A stretch of 64,000 nt of DNA from Tatumella ptyseos ATCC 33301 (GCF_000735525.1 NZ_JMPR01000008.1:112298-176297); one strand, 5' to 3'. Positions 50,265 through 60,125 are shown, counted from the first letter of the stretch. The notes: a model not told the origin generated them from the sequence alone. Numbers and translations: made by a program.

Positions 50265-50424
50265 ATCCGCCAGCTACCTGTTTTATTCGTTCGTGAGATC
50301 TTCGCCGGGCCAGGGACACCTTCGAAGAGGCAGGCAGCAGATGCATCAGGCTGTTGCCGGGGGACAGGAAATCAGGGAGGAGACGCCCCCCTGCCGCCAT
50401 GCGACAGGGGGATAACGCTCGAAA

Positions 50425-51225
50425 TTACCAGGCTTTAATCACATCACCTTTATAAATTTCATTCGCTTTATCCAGAACTTCCTGAGACTGAAAAGCTTCT
50501 TTCAGTTCCTGAAGTTTCTTGTCGTTAATATTATCTTTACGTACCACCAGCACATTCAGGTAAGGCGATGCCTTCCCTTCCATAAACAGACCATCACGTG
50601 ACGCAGATAACCCAGCCAGCGAGGCAAAGTTATTGTTAATCACCGACAGATAGACTTTCGGGTCATCCAGCGTACGGGCAAGCTGTGGCGTATCCACCTG
50701 CAGGATATTCAGATGTTTCGGGTTAGAGGTGATATCCAGTAACGTCGGCAATAAACCGGCTTCCGGTTTTACCTTCAGCAGTCCCTGAGCCTGTAACAGC
50801 AGCAGGCTGCGTCCCAGAGTGGTAGCTTCATTCGATAACGTGATCGTCGCGCCATCAGGAAGCTGACTGATATTTTTAATCTTTTTAGAATAGGCTGCGA
50901 TTGGGAAGATAAAGGTTTTACCTAAAATTGCGAATGGATAACCGCGCTCTTTCTCCTGCATTTCCAGATAAGGTACGCTCTGGAAGGCATTGGCATCCAC
51001 ATCTTTATTCAGCAGGGCTTCATTCGGCTGTACATAATCATTAAATGCAATGACCTGAACATCCAGATGATATTTCTGCTTAGCCACCTGTTTTACGGTG
51101 TCCCAGAGTTGCTGGTCCGGCCCGGTGTTAATTGCGACTTTTACGCTGTCCTGATCGTTTTGCTTGCAGGCATTCAGTAATAAGGCAGACAGAACGATGG
51201 CCGACGTCAGTAATATCTTTTTCAT
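50425..51225 (-). CDS. MetQ/NlpA-family substrate-binding lipoprotein
   Basis: A 266-residue lipoprotein. The start is at 51225 (GGGAGAG upstream). The signal ends in the lipobox LLNAC with acylated Cys20. The NlpA family pattern is seen in VKVAINTGPDQQLWDTVKQVAKQKYHLDVQVIAFNDYVQPNEALLNKDVDANAFQSVPYLEMQEKERGY. Family members bind methionine or related amino acids for a MetNI transporter. No metN or metI is next to it, so it is either an NlpA-like orphan or works with a distant transporter. It lies downstream of the nas operon on the same strand, separated by a long hairpin. Confidence 0.88.
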   Translation of the reverse strand: MKKILLTSAIVLSALLLNACKQNDQDSVKVAINTGPDQQLWDTVKQVAKQKYHLDVQVIAFNDYVQPNEALLNKDVDANAFQSVPYLEMQEKERGYPFAILGKTFIFPIAAYSKKIKNISQLPDGATITLSNEATTLGRSLLLLQAQGLLKVKPEAGLLPTLLDITSNPKHLNILQVDTPQLARTLDDPKVYLSVINNNFASLAGLSASRDGLFMEGKASPYLNVLVVRKDNINDKKLQELKEAFQSQEVLDKANEIYKGDVIKAW

Positions 51226-51306
51226 TGGAAACTCTCCCTGTATCAGTTTACTGGCACTATAAAGGAAGTCTGGACGTCTGTACATCTAAAAATTTGCCCG
51301 TGTTTT

Positions 51307-51362
51307 TTAGCTCAGCCTGCTCCTCATTTCGTCCGGTGAACGACGGAGCAGGTATGAGCTAA
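51307..51362 (-). terminator. Long inverted repeat at the end of the nas operon
   Basis: TTAGCTCA and CCTGCTCC arms pair with GGAGCAGG and TGAGCTAA, giving two 8-bp stems broken by a small internal loop, 15 bases after the nasA stop. On the minus strand A, not U, residues follow, so it is a structured 3' end rather than a classic intrinsic terminator. Confidence 0.55.
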
Positions 51363-51376
51363 TAGCGGTCTGTGAC

Positions 51377-54300
51377 TCAGTAAATATCACGCAGGTACCG
51401 TTTTTCGTGTGTCATTTTTGCCAGCCACTCTGTTGCCTCCGCTGCGGTCATCTTTCCCTGTGTGGCGATAATCTGCAGCAGGGTTTGGTGGACATCTTTC
51501 GCCATTCGGCTGGCATCCCCGCAGACACAGACACTGGCTCCCGCCTGTAACCAGCGCCAGAATTCCTCGCCCTGTTCCAGCATACGTTGCTGTACGTAGA
51601 TCTTTTCCGGTTGATCCCGTGAAAATGCGGTATCCAGCCGATGCAGGATGCCCTCCCGGCGAAAGACTTCCAGTTCCTGACGATAATAGAAGTCACTTTC
51701 TTCATGCTGCTCACCAAAAAACAGCCAGTTCTTTCCATCAGCACCCAGAGCCTGCCGGTGTTGTAAGAAGGCCCGGAAAGGCGCAATTCCGGTGCCCGGT
51801 CCGATCATGATCAAAGGCAAATGGTCATCCGCCGGCGGACGGAACCAGGCCGATTTCTGGACAAATATCGGGACTTCACCACCGGCCGGTATATCCGCAA
51901 GAAACGTCGAGCAGACCCCGTTATTCAGGGGGGTCGTTGGGTCACGGATCACCGACACCGTCAGGTGTACCTCCCCCGGGAAAAAGTCCGGAGAGGACGA
52001 AATGGAGTACAGACGCGGACGTAACGGACTGAGTAACGCGACAAACTGTTCGGGCGGTATCCTGGCCGGAAACGCACGCAGCAGATCGAGAACACGATGC
52101 TGTTTCTGCCAGTCACTGGATCCGGCAGACAGAAGTTGCTGTAATGAGTCCGGGAACCGGTCCGCCAGCGTGTGTTCACCGGCAGCCTGCGCCAGTTCAC
52201 GACTGACTACCGATAAGTCTGTATGCCATGTCAGCGCCGTTTTAAGCGTAACACGGCCCCCGCGCTCCGTATTCACCAGAGTGTCCGGCCCGGCCTGCAG
52301 CGCCAGGATCACGGCATCAACCAGCGGCTCGCTGTTTTGTGGCCATACGCCCAGAGCATCTCCGGCCTGATAGCTGAATTCTGCGTCATCCACAGAAAAA
52401 ATCAGTTGCCGGGTCTCCTTGTCTGACCCCTCACCACTGAGTAAGCGGTTGGCCATCACCCTGGCCGGGTAAGGATGATGCCGGTGGTATTTCTCCGTAA
52501 CCGTGTTCACCGGCTTTACCGGTACCATAGCCCCCGCGGCCTGCGGCTCTCCCGGTCGGGCAAGACGCTCACAGATCCCCGCAAGCCATTGACTGGCCGG
52601 GGCCAGATCTGCCCCGTCACACTCGGCATGAGGCAAAAGCCGTGTCGCCCCCAGCGCTGATAATCGCTCATCCAGTGAACGGCCGAACCCGCAGAACTGA
52701 TCATAACTGCTGTCACCTAACGCCAGCACCGAAAAGTGCAGAGACTCCAGCCGTGGAGCCGACTCCGAGGCAAGTACCTGCCAGAAAGCCGATCCATTAT
52801 CGGGAGGATCTCCGTCCCCGAAGGTACTGGCCACCAGCAACACATACTCTGCAGCGACTAACTGCGAGACTTCCGTTCCGGCCATACAACTGGCTTCGGC
52901 CGGGATCCCGGCGTCTGTCAGTTGCCCGACACAGCGTGCCGCCAGAGACTCCGCATTACCGGTCGTTGAACACCACAACACCCTAACCCCGGCACGTTGA
53001 CTGGCGGAGGTACGTGGTTTCGTCTCCTCTGCGGCCCGTGAATATAACCCCGCCAGCAGGCCATTTACCCACTGTAATTTTCCGGGGTCCAGCGGTGAAC
53101 TGGCAGGCAGGCGCGGGATACTTCCCCCGGCTTCTGTCGGGGCCAGGCGCAGACCCGCCAGAAAACCCTGCAGGTAACGCTGTTCTTCAGGGTCCCATTC
53201 TATGGCCGGTGCGCGGGATAAGCCCAGCTCACCGGCAAAAAGTTCTGCGGTGAGATCACTGACGGAACGGGTAACATTTCCGGCCGGTTCTGCTTCTGCG
53301 GTGTTGCTGTCATCATCCATACGGTTCTCTTCTGCCACAGGAACTAACGATACTGCGCATTGTTTCAGTGCCGGCTGTAAGGACAACGGATCGACACTGT
53401 CGCTGGTGACGGCATTGATCGCGCAGTGTTCGCCGAAAAGGTCATTCCAGTGAAACGGTGCAAAACAGTGCCCCGGTAAAACCCGGTGACTGATACTCGC
53501 CGGGAGTCGCGCATACCCCCGACGGGAGCGGATTTCAACCGGTTGCTGAGGCCGGATCTGCAGGCGTTCCGCATCCTGAGGATGAATTTCGATAAAAGGT
53601 GCCGGGTTTAGCTGATTCAGCGCCGGAATACGGCCTGTTTTGGTCATCGTATGCCACTGATGCTGTAACCGGCCGGTATTCAGGATGAACGGAAACTCAC
53701 TGTCTGCCTGCTCGGGAGCCACAAGATCCCGGAAGCAGTGGAACCTGGCTTTACCGGAGGGCGTCGGGAAAAATATCGCGGGCGCGGCAGACAGGTCAGC
53801 GACCGCCACTTCGCCCCGCAGGTAACGAACAGGATGGCGCGAGACGCTGTCTCCGGCCGGGGACGGCCACTGGACAGGGCTGCTACTGAGCCGCGGATAG
53901 CTCACCCCCTGCAAGGTGTACCCGGTCGCCGGATTGGCAAATTGCTGAAGCTCGCAAAAAACCTCTTCGGCAGACTGATAATCAAAGTCCTGCTGATATC
54001 CCATTTCACAGGCCACCCGGGCGATAATCTGCCAGTCAGGCAGCGACTCTCCGGGGGGCGTCACGGCTTTCTGCATCAGCGTCAGATTACGCTCTGAGTT
54101 GATCATCACTCCTTCTCCCTCCGCCCAGAGCGCCCCCGGTAGCAGAATATCTGCATAGCGGTTGGTTTCTGTGTCCAGGAAGGCATCCTGTGTGATCACC
54201 AGTTCGGCACGTTCTAACGCCTGAATCACATGCCGGCGATCGGCCATACTGGCGACAGGGTTGGTACAGATGATCCAGCAGGCCTTTATCTCCCCGGCAG

Positions 54301-55477
54301 CCATCTGCTTAAACATCTCTACCGTGCCTTCTCCGCCCAGAGGACGTAATGTCCCGGGGGCTAACCGCCAGACATTTTCCGTAAAACGGCGATCATTTTC
54401 TGCCAGTAAAGAACGCTGACCCGGCAATCCCGGCCCCATGTAGCCCATTTCCCTGCCGCCCATCGCATTCGGCTGCCCCGTCAGCGAAAAAGGACCGCAT
54501 CCCGGGCGGCACAATGTGCCGGTCGCAAGATGCAGGTTACAGAGTGCACTGGTGTTCTGAGTCCCCTGCACACTCTGGTTCAGCCCCATCGTCCAGCAAC
54601 TCATCCAGGCCCCGGCCTCACCTATCCACTGTGCCGCCTGGCAAATCGCTTCTTCAGGCAGCCCGGTCACCGCGGCTACCTGTTCCGGCGGGAACGCTGA
54701 AAGGTATTCCGGCATGTCGTGCCAGCCTTCCGTATAACGCTCAATAAAGTCGTTATCGGTATGTCCATGACGGTACAGAAGGTTAAGTAAGCCGTTAAGC
54801 AGCACCAGATCCTGACCGGGTTTGATCTGCAGGAAAAGTGAGGCTTTCTCTGCCGTCGCGGTACGCCGGGTATCGACCACAATCAGCCTGGCCCCGGCCT
54901 TGACCCGGGCCATCATGCGTAAGAATAAAATCGGATGGCAGTCTGCCATATTTGAACCGATGACCAGGAACAGATCGGCCTGTTCAAAATCGTCATAAGA
55001 TCCGGGCGGGCCATCAGCTCCCAGTGACTGTTTGTAACCGCTTCCGGCACTGGCCATACATAACCGGGAGTTAGACTCAATATGCCGGGTCGTAATAAAA
55101 CCTTTCGCCAGCTTATTCGCCAGATACTGGGCTTCCAGTGACATCTGCCCGGAAACATACAGGGATACCGCATCCGGCCCATGGGTATCAATAATCTGTC
55201 GTAAACGGCGGCCCGTTTCCCGCAGTGCAAGGTCCAGAGCAGTCTGCACCGGCTCCTGCTGCCGGTTATCGCGCATAAAAGCCTGCTGCAGGCGCCCGGG
55301 AGCCGTGACTGCGCCGGCGCAGGTCAGCCCTTTGGTACAGAGTTTCCCCCGGTTCGCCGGATGTGATTTATCGCCGGTGACGTTAATAATCCGGTCGTTT
55401 TCGACCTGCATCACAATACCGCAGCCCACCCCGCAATAAGGGCAGACGCTTTTAACCTGCTTCACGTCATGACTCAT
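51377..55477 (-). CDS. nasA: Assimilatory nitrate reductase fused to a CysJ-like flavoprotein reductase
   Basis: A 1366-residue cytoplasmic fusion predicted to reduce nitrate to nitrite with NADPH electrons in one chain. Residues 1-715 are a molybdopterin oxidoreductase with the [4Fe-4S] motif CPYCGVGC...GKLCTKG, Moco/bis-MGD contacts and a molydopterin dinucleotide-binding C-terminal barrel. A linker (about 715-830) holds two CysJ-like helices, QRYLQGFLAGL (about 765) and LQWVNGLLAGLY (about 802). A flavodoxin domain (about 833-975, STTGNAES) follows, then an FAD domain (RLYSISSSP near 1154) and an NADP domain (GPGTGIAPFRAF near 1226; CVCGDASRMAKDV; YLRDIY end). Start at 55477 (second Met) fits GGGGAAG spacing. 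It replaces the separate reductase NasC of Klebsiella. Last gene of the operon. Confidence 0.92.
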   Translation of the reverse strand: MSHDVKQVKSVCPYCGVGCGIVMQVENDRIINVTGDKSHPANRGKLCTKGLTCAGAVTAPGRLQQAFMRDNRQQEPVQTALDLALRETGRRLRQIIDTHGPDAVSLYVSGQMSLEAQYLANKLAKGFITTRHIESNSRLCMASAGSGYKQSLGADGPPGSYDDFEQADLFLVIGSNMADCHPILFLRMMARVKAGARLIVVDTRRTATAEKASLFLQIKPGQDLVLLNGLLNLLYRHGHTDNDFIERYTEGWHDMPEYLSAFPPEQVAAVTGLPEEAICQAAQWIGEAGAWMSCWTMGLNQSVQGTQNTSALCNLHLATGTLCRPGCGPFSLTGQPNAMGGREMGYMGPGLPGQRSLLAENDRRFTENVWRLAPGTLRPLGGEGTVEMFKQMAAGEIKACWIICTNPVASMADRRHVIQALERAELVITQDAFLDTETNRYADILLPGALWAEGEGVMINSERNLTLMQKAVTPPGESLPDWQIIARVACEMGYQQDFDYQSAEEVFCELQQFANPATGYTLQGVSYPRLSSSPVQWPSPAGDSVSRHPVRYLRGEVAVADLSAAPAIFFPTPSGKARFHCFRDLVAPEQADSEFPFILNTGRLQHQWHTMTKTGRIPALNQLNPAPFIEIHPQDAERLQIRPQQPVEIRSRRGYARLPASISHRVLPGHCFAPFHWNDLFGEHCAINAVTSDSVDPLSLQPALKQCAVSLVPVAEENRMDDDSNTAEAEPAGNVTRSVSDLTAELFAGELGLSRAPAIEWDPEEQRYLQGFLAGLRLAPTEAGGSIPRLPASSPLDPGKLQWVNGLLAGLYSRAAEETKPRTSASQRAGVRVLWCSTTGNAESLAARCVGQLTDAGIPAEASCMAGTEVSQLVAAEYVLLVASTFGDGDPPDNGSAFWQVLASESAPRLESLHFSVLALGDSSYDQFCGFGRSLDERLSALGATRLLPHAECDGADLAPASQWLAGICERLARPGEPQAAGAMVPVKPVNTVTEKYHRHHPYPARVMANRLLSGEGSDKETRQLIFSVDDAEFSYQAGDALGVWPQNSEPLVDAVILALQAGPDTLVNTERGGRVTLKTALTWHTDLSVVSRELAQAAGEHTLADRFPDSLQQLLSAGSSDWQKQHRVLDLLRAFPARIPPEQFVALLSPLRPRLYSISSSPDFFPGEVHLTVSVIRDPTTPLNNGVCSTFLADIPAGGEVPIFVQKSAWFRPPADDHLPLIMIGPGTGIAPFRAFLQHRQALGADGKNWLFFGEQHEESDFYYRQELEVFRREGILHRLDTAFSRDQPEKIYVQQRMLEQGEEFWRWLQAGASVCVCGDASRMAKDVHQTLLQIIATQGKMTAAEATEWLAKMTHEKRYLRDIY

Positions 55478-55506
55478 GCGCATCTTCCCCGGTCACTGAG
55501 CCGCTA

Positions 55507-56343
55507 TCAGGCAGCCGCATCGCTTACCGCGTGCTTTCCGGCTGCCGCTGTGTTATCCACCCGCAGCGCAGGTTCACGACAATAATTGACCACGTCACCA
55601 ATAATCAGTAACCCGGGTGACTGAGGCTGATAACGTGCCAGCAGTTCCGGGAGGGTTTCCAGCGTCGCTATCAGCAAACGTTGCTCCGGCCGTGTCCCAT
55701 TTTCAATGATGGCCAGCGGCGTCGTCCCCGCCAGCCCTGAGGTGATCAGCCGCTGGCAAAAACGCAGGCTATGACTTAGCCCCATATAAAAAACCAGCGT
55801 CTGTCCCGCGCGGGCCAGCGTTGCGGTCTCCGCAATATCACCGGCCGATCGGGTATATCCGGTGATAAAATGCAGCGACTGCGCGCAATCACGGTGGGTT
55901 AACGGCAAACCTGCCGCCGCGGCACACCCCGTCGCCGCGGTGATCCCGGGTATAATGTAACAGCGGATGCCTGCCTGTTGCAGGAAGACCATCTCCTCCC
56001 CGCCACGACCAAAAATAAACGGGTCACCGCCTTTCAGGCGTACTACCTTTTGTCCCGCCAGCGCCAGGTCCGCCAGTAACTGATTGATTTGTGCCTGACT
56101 GAGGCGGTGATCGCCGGGGGATTTCCCCGCATCGATACATAACGCCGTCTCAGGCACCAGCGCCATAATTTCTGCAGACACCAGGCGGTCATACACCACC
56201 ACATCCGCCTGCTGAATGACACGTAATGCTTTCAGCGTCAGCAGCTCTGCATCCCCCGGGCCTGCGCCGGTCAGCCAGACCGTGCCTTTTTCCACCGGCT
56301 GCCGGCTCTCTGCCGCCCTGATAAAATCATTAAGTTTTTTCAT
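55507..56343 (-). CDS. cobA: Uroporphyrinogen-III C-methyltransferase (CobA/SUMT)
   Basis: A 278-residue enzyme that methylates uroporphyrinogen III twice to precorrin-2, the first step toward siroheme. Motifs: GTVWLTGAGPGDAELLTLKA (about 21-40), VVYDRLVSAEI, RLKGGDPFIFGRGGEE (about 99-114), PGITAATGCAAAAGLPLTHR (about 135-154) and VFYMGLSH. It lacks the N-terminal dehydrogenase/ferrochelatase domain of CysG, so siroheme completion needs CysG from elsewhere. Its place between the nitrite and nitrate reductase genes shows it feeds siroheme supply to NasB. Confidence 0.93.
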   Translation of the reverse strand: MKKLNDFIRAAESRQPVEKGTVWLTGAGPGDAELLTLKALRVIQQADVVVYDRLVSAEIMALVPETALCIDAGKSPGDHRLSQAQINQLLADLALAGQKVVRLKGGDPFIFGRGGEEMVFLQQAGIRCYIIPGITAATGCAAAAGLPLTHRDCAQSLHFITGYTRSAGDIAETATLARAGQTLVFYMGLSHSLRFCQRLITSGLAGTTPLAIIENGTRPEQRLLIATLETLPELLARYQPQSPGLLIIGDVVNYCREPALRVDNTAAAGKHAVSDAAA

Positions 56344-56367
56344 CGGAAAATCTCCGTTGTCAGAACC

Positions 56368-59277
56368 TCAGGAAACCGGAAGCGCGGTTTGTGGCGGTGA
56401 AACGGACACCGGCCGGCGTTGCACGCTGATCATCCCGTTTTCAACGCGTACAGGCCAGCAGCGGACCCGGACCGTACTATCATCCGGACTGATACCATCG
56501 GTTAACCGCAGTCGTTTTTTGTATAACGGTGAAATCACCAGTGGGATACCGTCATCGTCGCCGAGAAGACCGCGGGCAAGGACATTTGCCCCGCTGCCTG
56601 GCTCAAGATTATCCAGTGCATAAACTTCCGGTTGTTCTTCCCCCAGACGGAAAACCGCAATCTGCTGCCGGCCCAGGCGGGCTGCCCTCCCGGTATCCGG
56701 CGGAATATCGTCAAGCCGCCCCACGGTGACCCATTCATCTGCCGGCTCTTCGGTCACCGCTACTCCCGGTTTTTCTGAAGGCTCCGCAGGGCGGATCTGT
56801 CCGCGCTCCGGCACCATCACCACCGCTTCATCCGGCTGATCACTGTTAATAAAGGCGCGGAACAGTTGTCGTGAACGGGGATCGTCGAGAGTGGTCTGCC
56901 ACTCGCATTGGTAGGTGTCGATAATCTGCTGCATTTCCTGATCCAGCGTCTCCGCCAGGCCCAGGCTGTCTTCCAGGATGACCTGGCGCAGATAGTCCAC
57001 CCCGCCGTCCATGTTATCCAGCCAGCTACTGGTTCGCTGCAGGCGATCCGCCGTTCGCAGATAAAACATCAGGGTCCGGTCAATCACGCGGATCAGCGTG
57101 TCCGTGTCCAGGTCGGATGCAAAGAGATCGGCATGCCGGGGTTTCATCCCGCCATTGCCGCAGACATAGAGGTTCCATCCCTTATCGGTGGCAATCACTC
57201 CGATATCTTTTCCCTGTGCCTCAGCACATTCCCGGGTACATCCGGAAACGGCCATTTTGATTTTGTGAGGCGAACGCAGCCCCTTGTAACGATCCTCCAG
57301 CCGGATGGCGAGCGCGGTGGAGTCCTGTACGCCATAACGGCACCAGGTCGATCCGACGCAGGACTTTACTGTACGCAGGGATTTACCGTAGGCATGACCG
57401 GTCTCAAATCCGGCTTCCAGTAACTCCTGCCAGATGGCAGGCAGTTGCTCAAGGCGTGCACCGAACAAATCCACACGCTGCCCGCCGGTAATTTTGGTGT
57501 ACAGGTTATAGCGCTGAGCCACCTGACCGAGAGTGATTAAGCCTGCCGGGGTAATTTCACCGGCCGGTATGCGCGGTACGACGGAATAGGTACCGTCTTT
57601 CTGGATATTCCCCAGAAAGCGGTCATTGGTATCCTGCAGCGACACATGCTGCGGCTGTAATACATAGTCATTCCAGCAGGAAGCCAGCAGCGAAGCGGCC
57701 AGTGGCCGGCAAATCTCACACCCTCTTCCGTGCCCGTATTGCCGGATCAGTGCATCAAAGGTCCGGATGTTATTTACCCGAATCAGGTGATAGAGTTCCT
57801 GGCGCGACCAGGCAAAGTGGCTACAGATATCCTTCTTAACTTCCACACCCAGGGCTTCCAGCTCATGTTCCATCACCTGCTTCAGTAAAGGAACACAGCC
57901 ACCACACCCGGTCCCGGCCCGGGTACAGCTTTTCAGCGCGTTCATATCGGTGCATCCGCCACGGACCGCATCAGAAATATCGCCTTTAGAGACGTTGTGG
58001 CAGGAACAAATCTGTGCACTTTCCGGCAATAATGCCACGCCGACACCGGCCGGTGCTCCGCCTTCCGATACCGGTAAAATCAGACTTTCCGGATTCGCCG
58101 GCAGAGGGATAGCATTCAGCATCCGCTGTAATAAATCGCTATAATCTGAACTGTCGCCAACCAGTACCGCACCCAGTAATGTTTTGCCATCTTCCGAAAC
58201 GACAATTTTTTTATAAATCTGCCCCGGACCATCAATCCACTGATAACTCTGACTCCCCGGCGTCGCTCCATGGGCATCACCGACAGAGGCAACTTCCACG
58301 CCTAAGAGTTTCAGTTTGGTGCTCATATCCGCGCCGGTAAAGGCTGTGGCTTTCTCTGCCAGCCGGTCGGCCAGACAACGAGCCATCTGATATCCCGGCG
58401 CGACCAGGCCAAAAATTTTGCCCTGCCAGAGAGCACACTCGCCAATGGCCGAAATCGATGGGTCTGAGGTCTGACAGTAATCATCAATCACAATGCCGCC
58501 ACGGGGACCTTTTTCCAGTCCCGCACTCGCTGCCAGCTCATCACGGGGGCGGATCCCCGCAGAGAACAACACCAAATCGGTCTCCAGCTCAGTCCCATCG
58601 GTAAAACAGAGCTTATGTTGCCGTTGCTCGCCGTCGGTAATTTCGACGGTCTGACGCGCGGTATGCACCCGGACGCCCAGTGCAGAAATTTTCTTCTGCA
58701 ACATCGACGCTCCGTCATTATCCAGCTGTACCGCCATCAGCCGCGGTGAAAACTCGACAACATGAGTTTCCAGACCGGATTGTAATAACGCGTTGGCGGC
58801 CTCCAGTCCCAGCAGTCCGCCACCGATTACGACCCCTGTGGTCGAACGGCTCGCCTGACGGCTGATAGCATCCAAATCGCTGAGCGTACGGTAGACCAGA
58901 CAACCGGGACGGTCATGGCCCGGGATGGGGGGAACAAAGGCATAGGAGCCTGTCGCCAGGACCAGTTGATCGTAGTGAAGGGTATTTCCGGCAGCATCCG
59001 TCACGGTTTTTGCCCGCGGGTCAATGGCCGTTATCTGCTGACCGGTGCGTAATTCAATGCCGGTACGGGGGAAAAAGCCCTCTTCTGCCAGGGACAGTGA
59101 CCCGGCGGTACGACCGGAAAAATACTCCGACAGGTGGACGCGATCATAGGCCGGGTATTCTTCCTCCCCGAACACAATAATCTGATACTGAGTATGCAAT
59201 TGACGCTCTGCCAGTTGCTCCAGAAAATAGTGGCTGACCATACCATGCCCGATGACCACTAATACCGGTTGATTCAT
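56368..59277 (-). CDS. nasB: Assimilatory nitrite reductase NirB-NirD fusion
   Basis: A 969-residue NAD(P)H nitrite reductase making ammonium. Order: FAD/NAD pyridine-nucleotide reductase (VVIGHGMVSHYFLEQL at 7-22; GVVIGGGLLGLEAANAL near 150), a BFD-like [2Fe-2S] domain (CSCHN near 421, CTRAGTGCGGC near 450) and a second partial one (GRGCEICRP). Nitrite/sulfite reductase halves with siroheme-[4Fe-4S] cysteines CVGSTWC (about 636) and GCTREC (about 680) follow. The C-terminal NirD-type small-subunit domain (about 862-960) reads EWVTVGRLDDIPPDTGRAARLG. As in E. coli NirD, the Rieske Cys/His ligands are not evident. Length is close to Klebsiella NasB (about 957). Confidence 0.94.
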   Translation of the reverse strand: MNQPVLVVIGHGMVSHYFLEQLAERQLHTQYQIIVFGEEEYPAYDRVHLSEYFSGRTAGSLSLAEEGFFPRTGIELRTGQQITAIDPRAKTVTDAAGNTLHYDQLVLATGSYAFVPPIPGHDRPGCLVYRTLSDLDAISRQASRSTTGVVIGGGLLGLEAANALLQSGLETHVVEFSPRLMAVQLDNDGASMLQKKISALGVRVHTARQTVEITDGEQRQHKLCFTDGTELETDLVLFSAGIRPRDELAASAGLEKGPRGGIVIDDYCQTSDPSISAIGECALWQGKIFGLVAPGYQMARCLADRLAEKATAFTGADMSTKLKLLGVEVASVGDAHGATPGSQSYQWIDGPGQIYKKIVVSEDGKTLLGAVLVGDSSDYSDLLQRMLNAIPLPANPESLILPVSEGGAPAGVGVALLPESAQICSCHNVSKGDISDAVRGGCTDMNALKSCTRAGTGCGGCVPLLKQVMEHELEALGVEVKKDICSHFAWSRQELYHLIRVNNIRTFDALIRQYGHGRGCEICRPLAASLLASCWNDYVLQPQHVSLQDTNDRFLGNIQKDGTYSVVPRIPAGEITPAGLITLGQVAQRYNLYTKITGGQRVDLFGARLEQLPAIWQELLEAGFETGHAYGKSLRTVKSCVGSTWCRYGVQDSTALAIRLEDRYKGLRSPHKIKMAVSGCTRECAEAQGKDIGVIATDKGWNLYVCGNGGMKPRHADLFASDLDTDTLIRVIDRTLMFYLRTADRLQRTSSWLDNMDGGVDYLRQVILEDSLGLAETLDQEMQQIIDTYQCEWQTTLDDPRSRQLFRAFINSDQPDEAVVMVPERGQIRPAEPSEKPGVAVTEEPADEWVTVGRLDDIPPDTGRAARLGRQQIAVFRLGEEQPEVYALDNLEPGSGANVLARGLLGDDDGIPLVISPLYKKRLRLTDGISPDDSTVRVRCWPVRVENGMISVQRRPVSVSPPQTALPVS

Positions 59278-59330
59278 ATCCCTACTCCCACAGCGACAGG
59301 CTGTTGCTTTACACGGTTAACTGCCGGAAC

Positions 59331-60125
59331 TCAGGCAGCCTTAGGTTGTTTTTCATACAGAAACTGCAATACCTGCTGACGGTATTGCTGATACCGGGGA
59401 TCGTTCGCCAGTGATACCCGTGAACGGGGCCGTTCCAGATCAACGGCCATCACTTCTCCCACCGTCGCGGCGGGACCGTTGGTCATCATAAAGACCCGAT
59501 CAGACAGCAGAACGGCTTCATCAACATCGTGCGTAATCAACACAATGGTGGTACGCAGTTGCTGCTGAATGTCCATGACAGCATCCTGCAGATGAGCACG
59601 CGTCAGTGCATCCAGTGCGCCGAAAGGTTCATCCATCAGCAATACGGAAGGTTTCATCGCCAGGGCCCTGGCGATCCCGACCCGTTGTTTCATGCCACCG
59701 GAAATTTCATCCGGTCGCTTATTCGCCGCATGATCCATATGTACCAGTCGCAGATTGTGGAGGATCCATGCTTTCATTTCGGCTTTACTCATCTGACCGC
59801 GAAAGACCTGTTGCACGGCCAGCGCAACATTCTCATAGGTCGTCAGCCAGGGCAGTAATGAATGGTTCTGAAAGACTACGGCCCGTTCCGGGCCAGGCCC
59901 TTCTATTTCACGGTTATGACAGAGCAACCCTCCCTGCGTGGGAAAGGTCAGGCCGGCAATCAGGTTCAATAGCGTCGATTTACCGCAACCGGAGTGACCG
60001 ATCAGACTGACACACTCGCCGGCGGCGATATCAAAACTCACGTTATCCAGCGCCAGAAAATCACCGCTGGCGGTTGAAAACTGCTGGCTGACTTGCTGGA
60101 CCTGAATAATTGGATTGGCAGGCAT
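59331..60125 (-). CDS. nasD: Nitrate ABC transporter ATP-binding protein NasD
   Basis: A 264-residue ATPase of the nitrate/taurine-type import family. Walker A GHSGCGKST, Q-loop VVFQNHSLLPWLTTYENV, signature ISGGMKQRV and Walker B VLLMDEPFGALD are all present, with the switch His in LITHDVDEAVLLSDRV. The start is placed at 60125 because GGGGAAGAAG lies just before it and the nasE stop is 10 bases upstream; a start eight codons earlier would overlap nasE. Powers NasE. Confidence 0.94.
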   Translation of the reverse strand: MPANPIIQVQQVSQQFSTASGDFLALDNVSFDIAAGECVSLIGHSGCGKSTLLNLIAGLTFPTQGGLLCHNREIEGPGPERAVVFQNHSLLPWLTTYENVALAVQQVFRGQMSKAEMKAWILHNLRLVHMDHAANKRPDEISGGMKQRVGIARALAMKPSVLLMDEPFGALDALTRAHLQDAVMDIQQQLRTTIVLITHDVDEAVLLSDRVFMMTNGPAATVGEVMAVDLERPRSRVSLANDPRYQQYRQQVLQFLYEKQPKAA

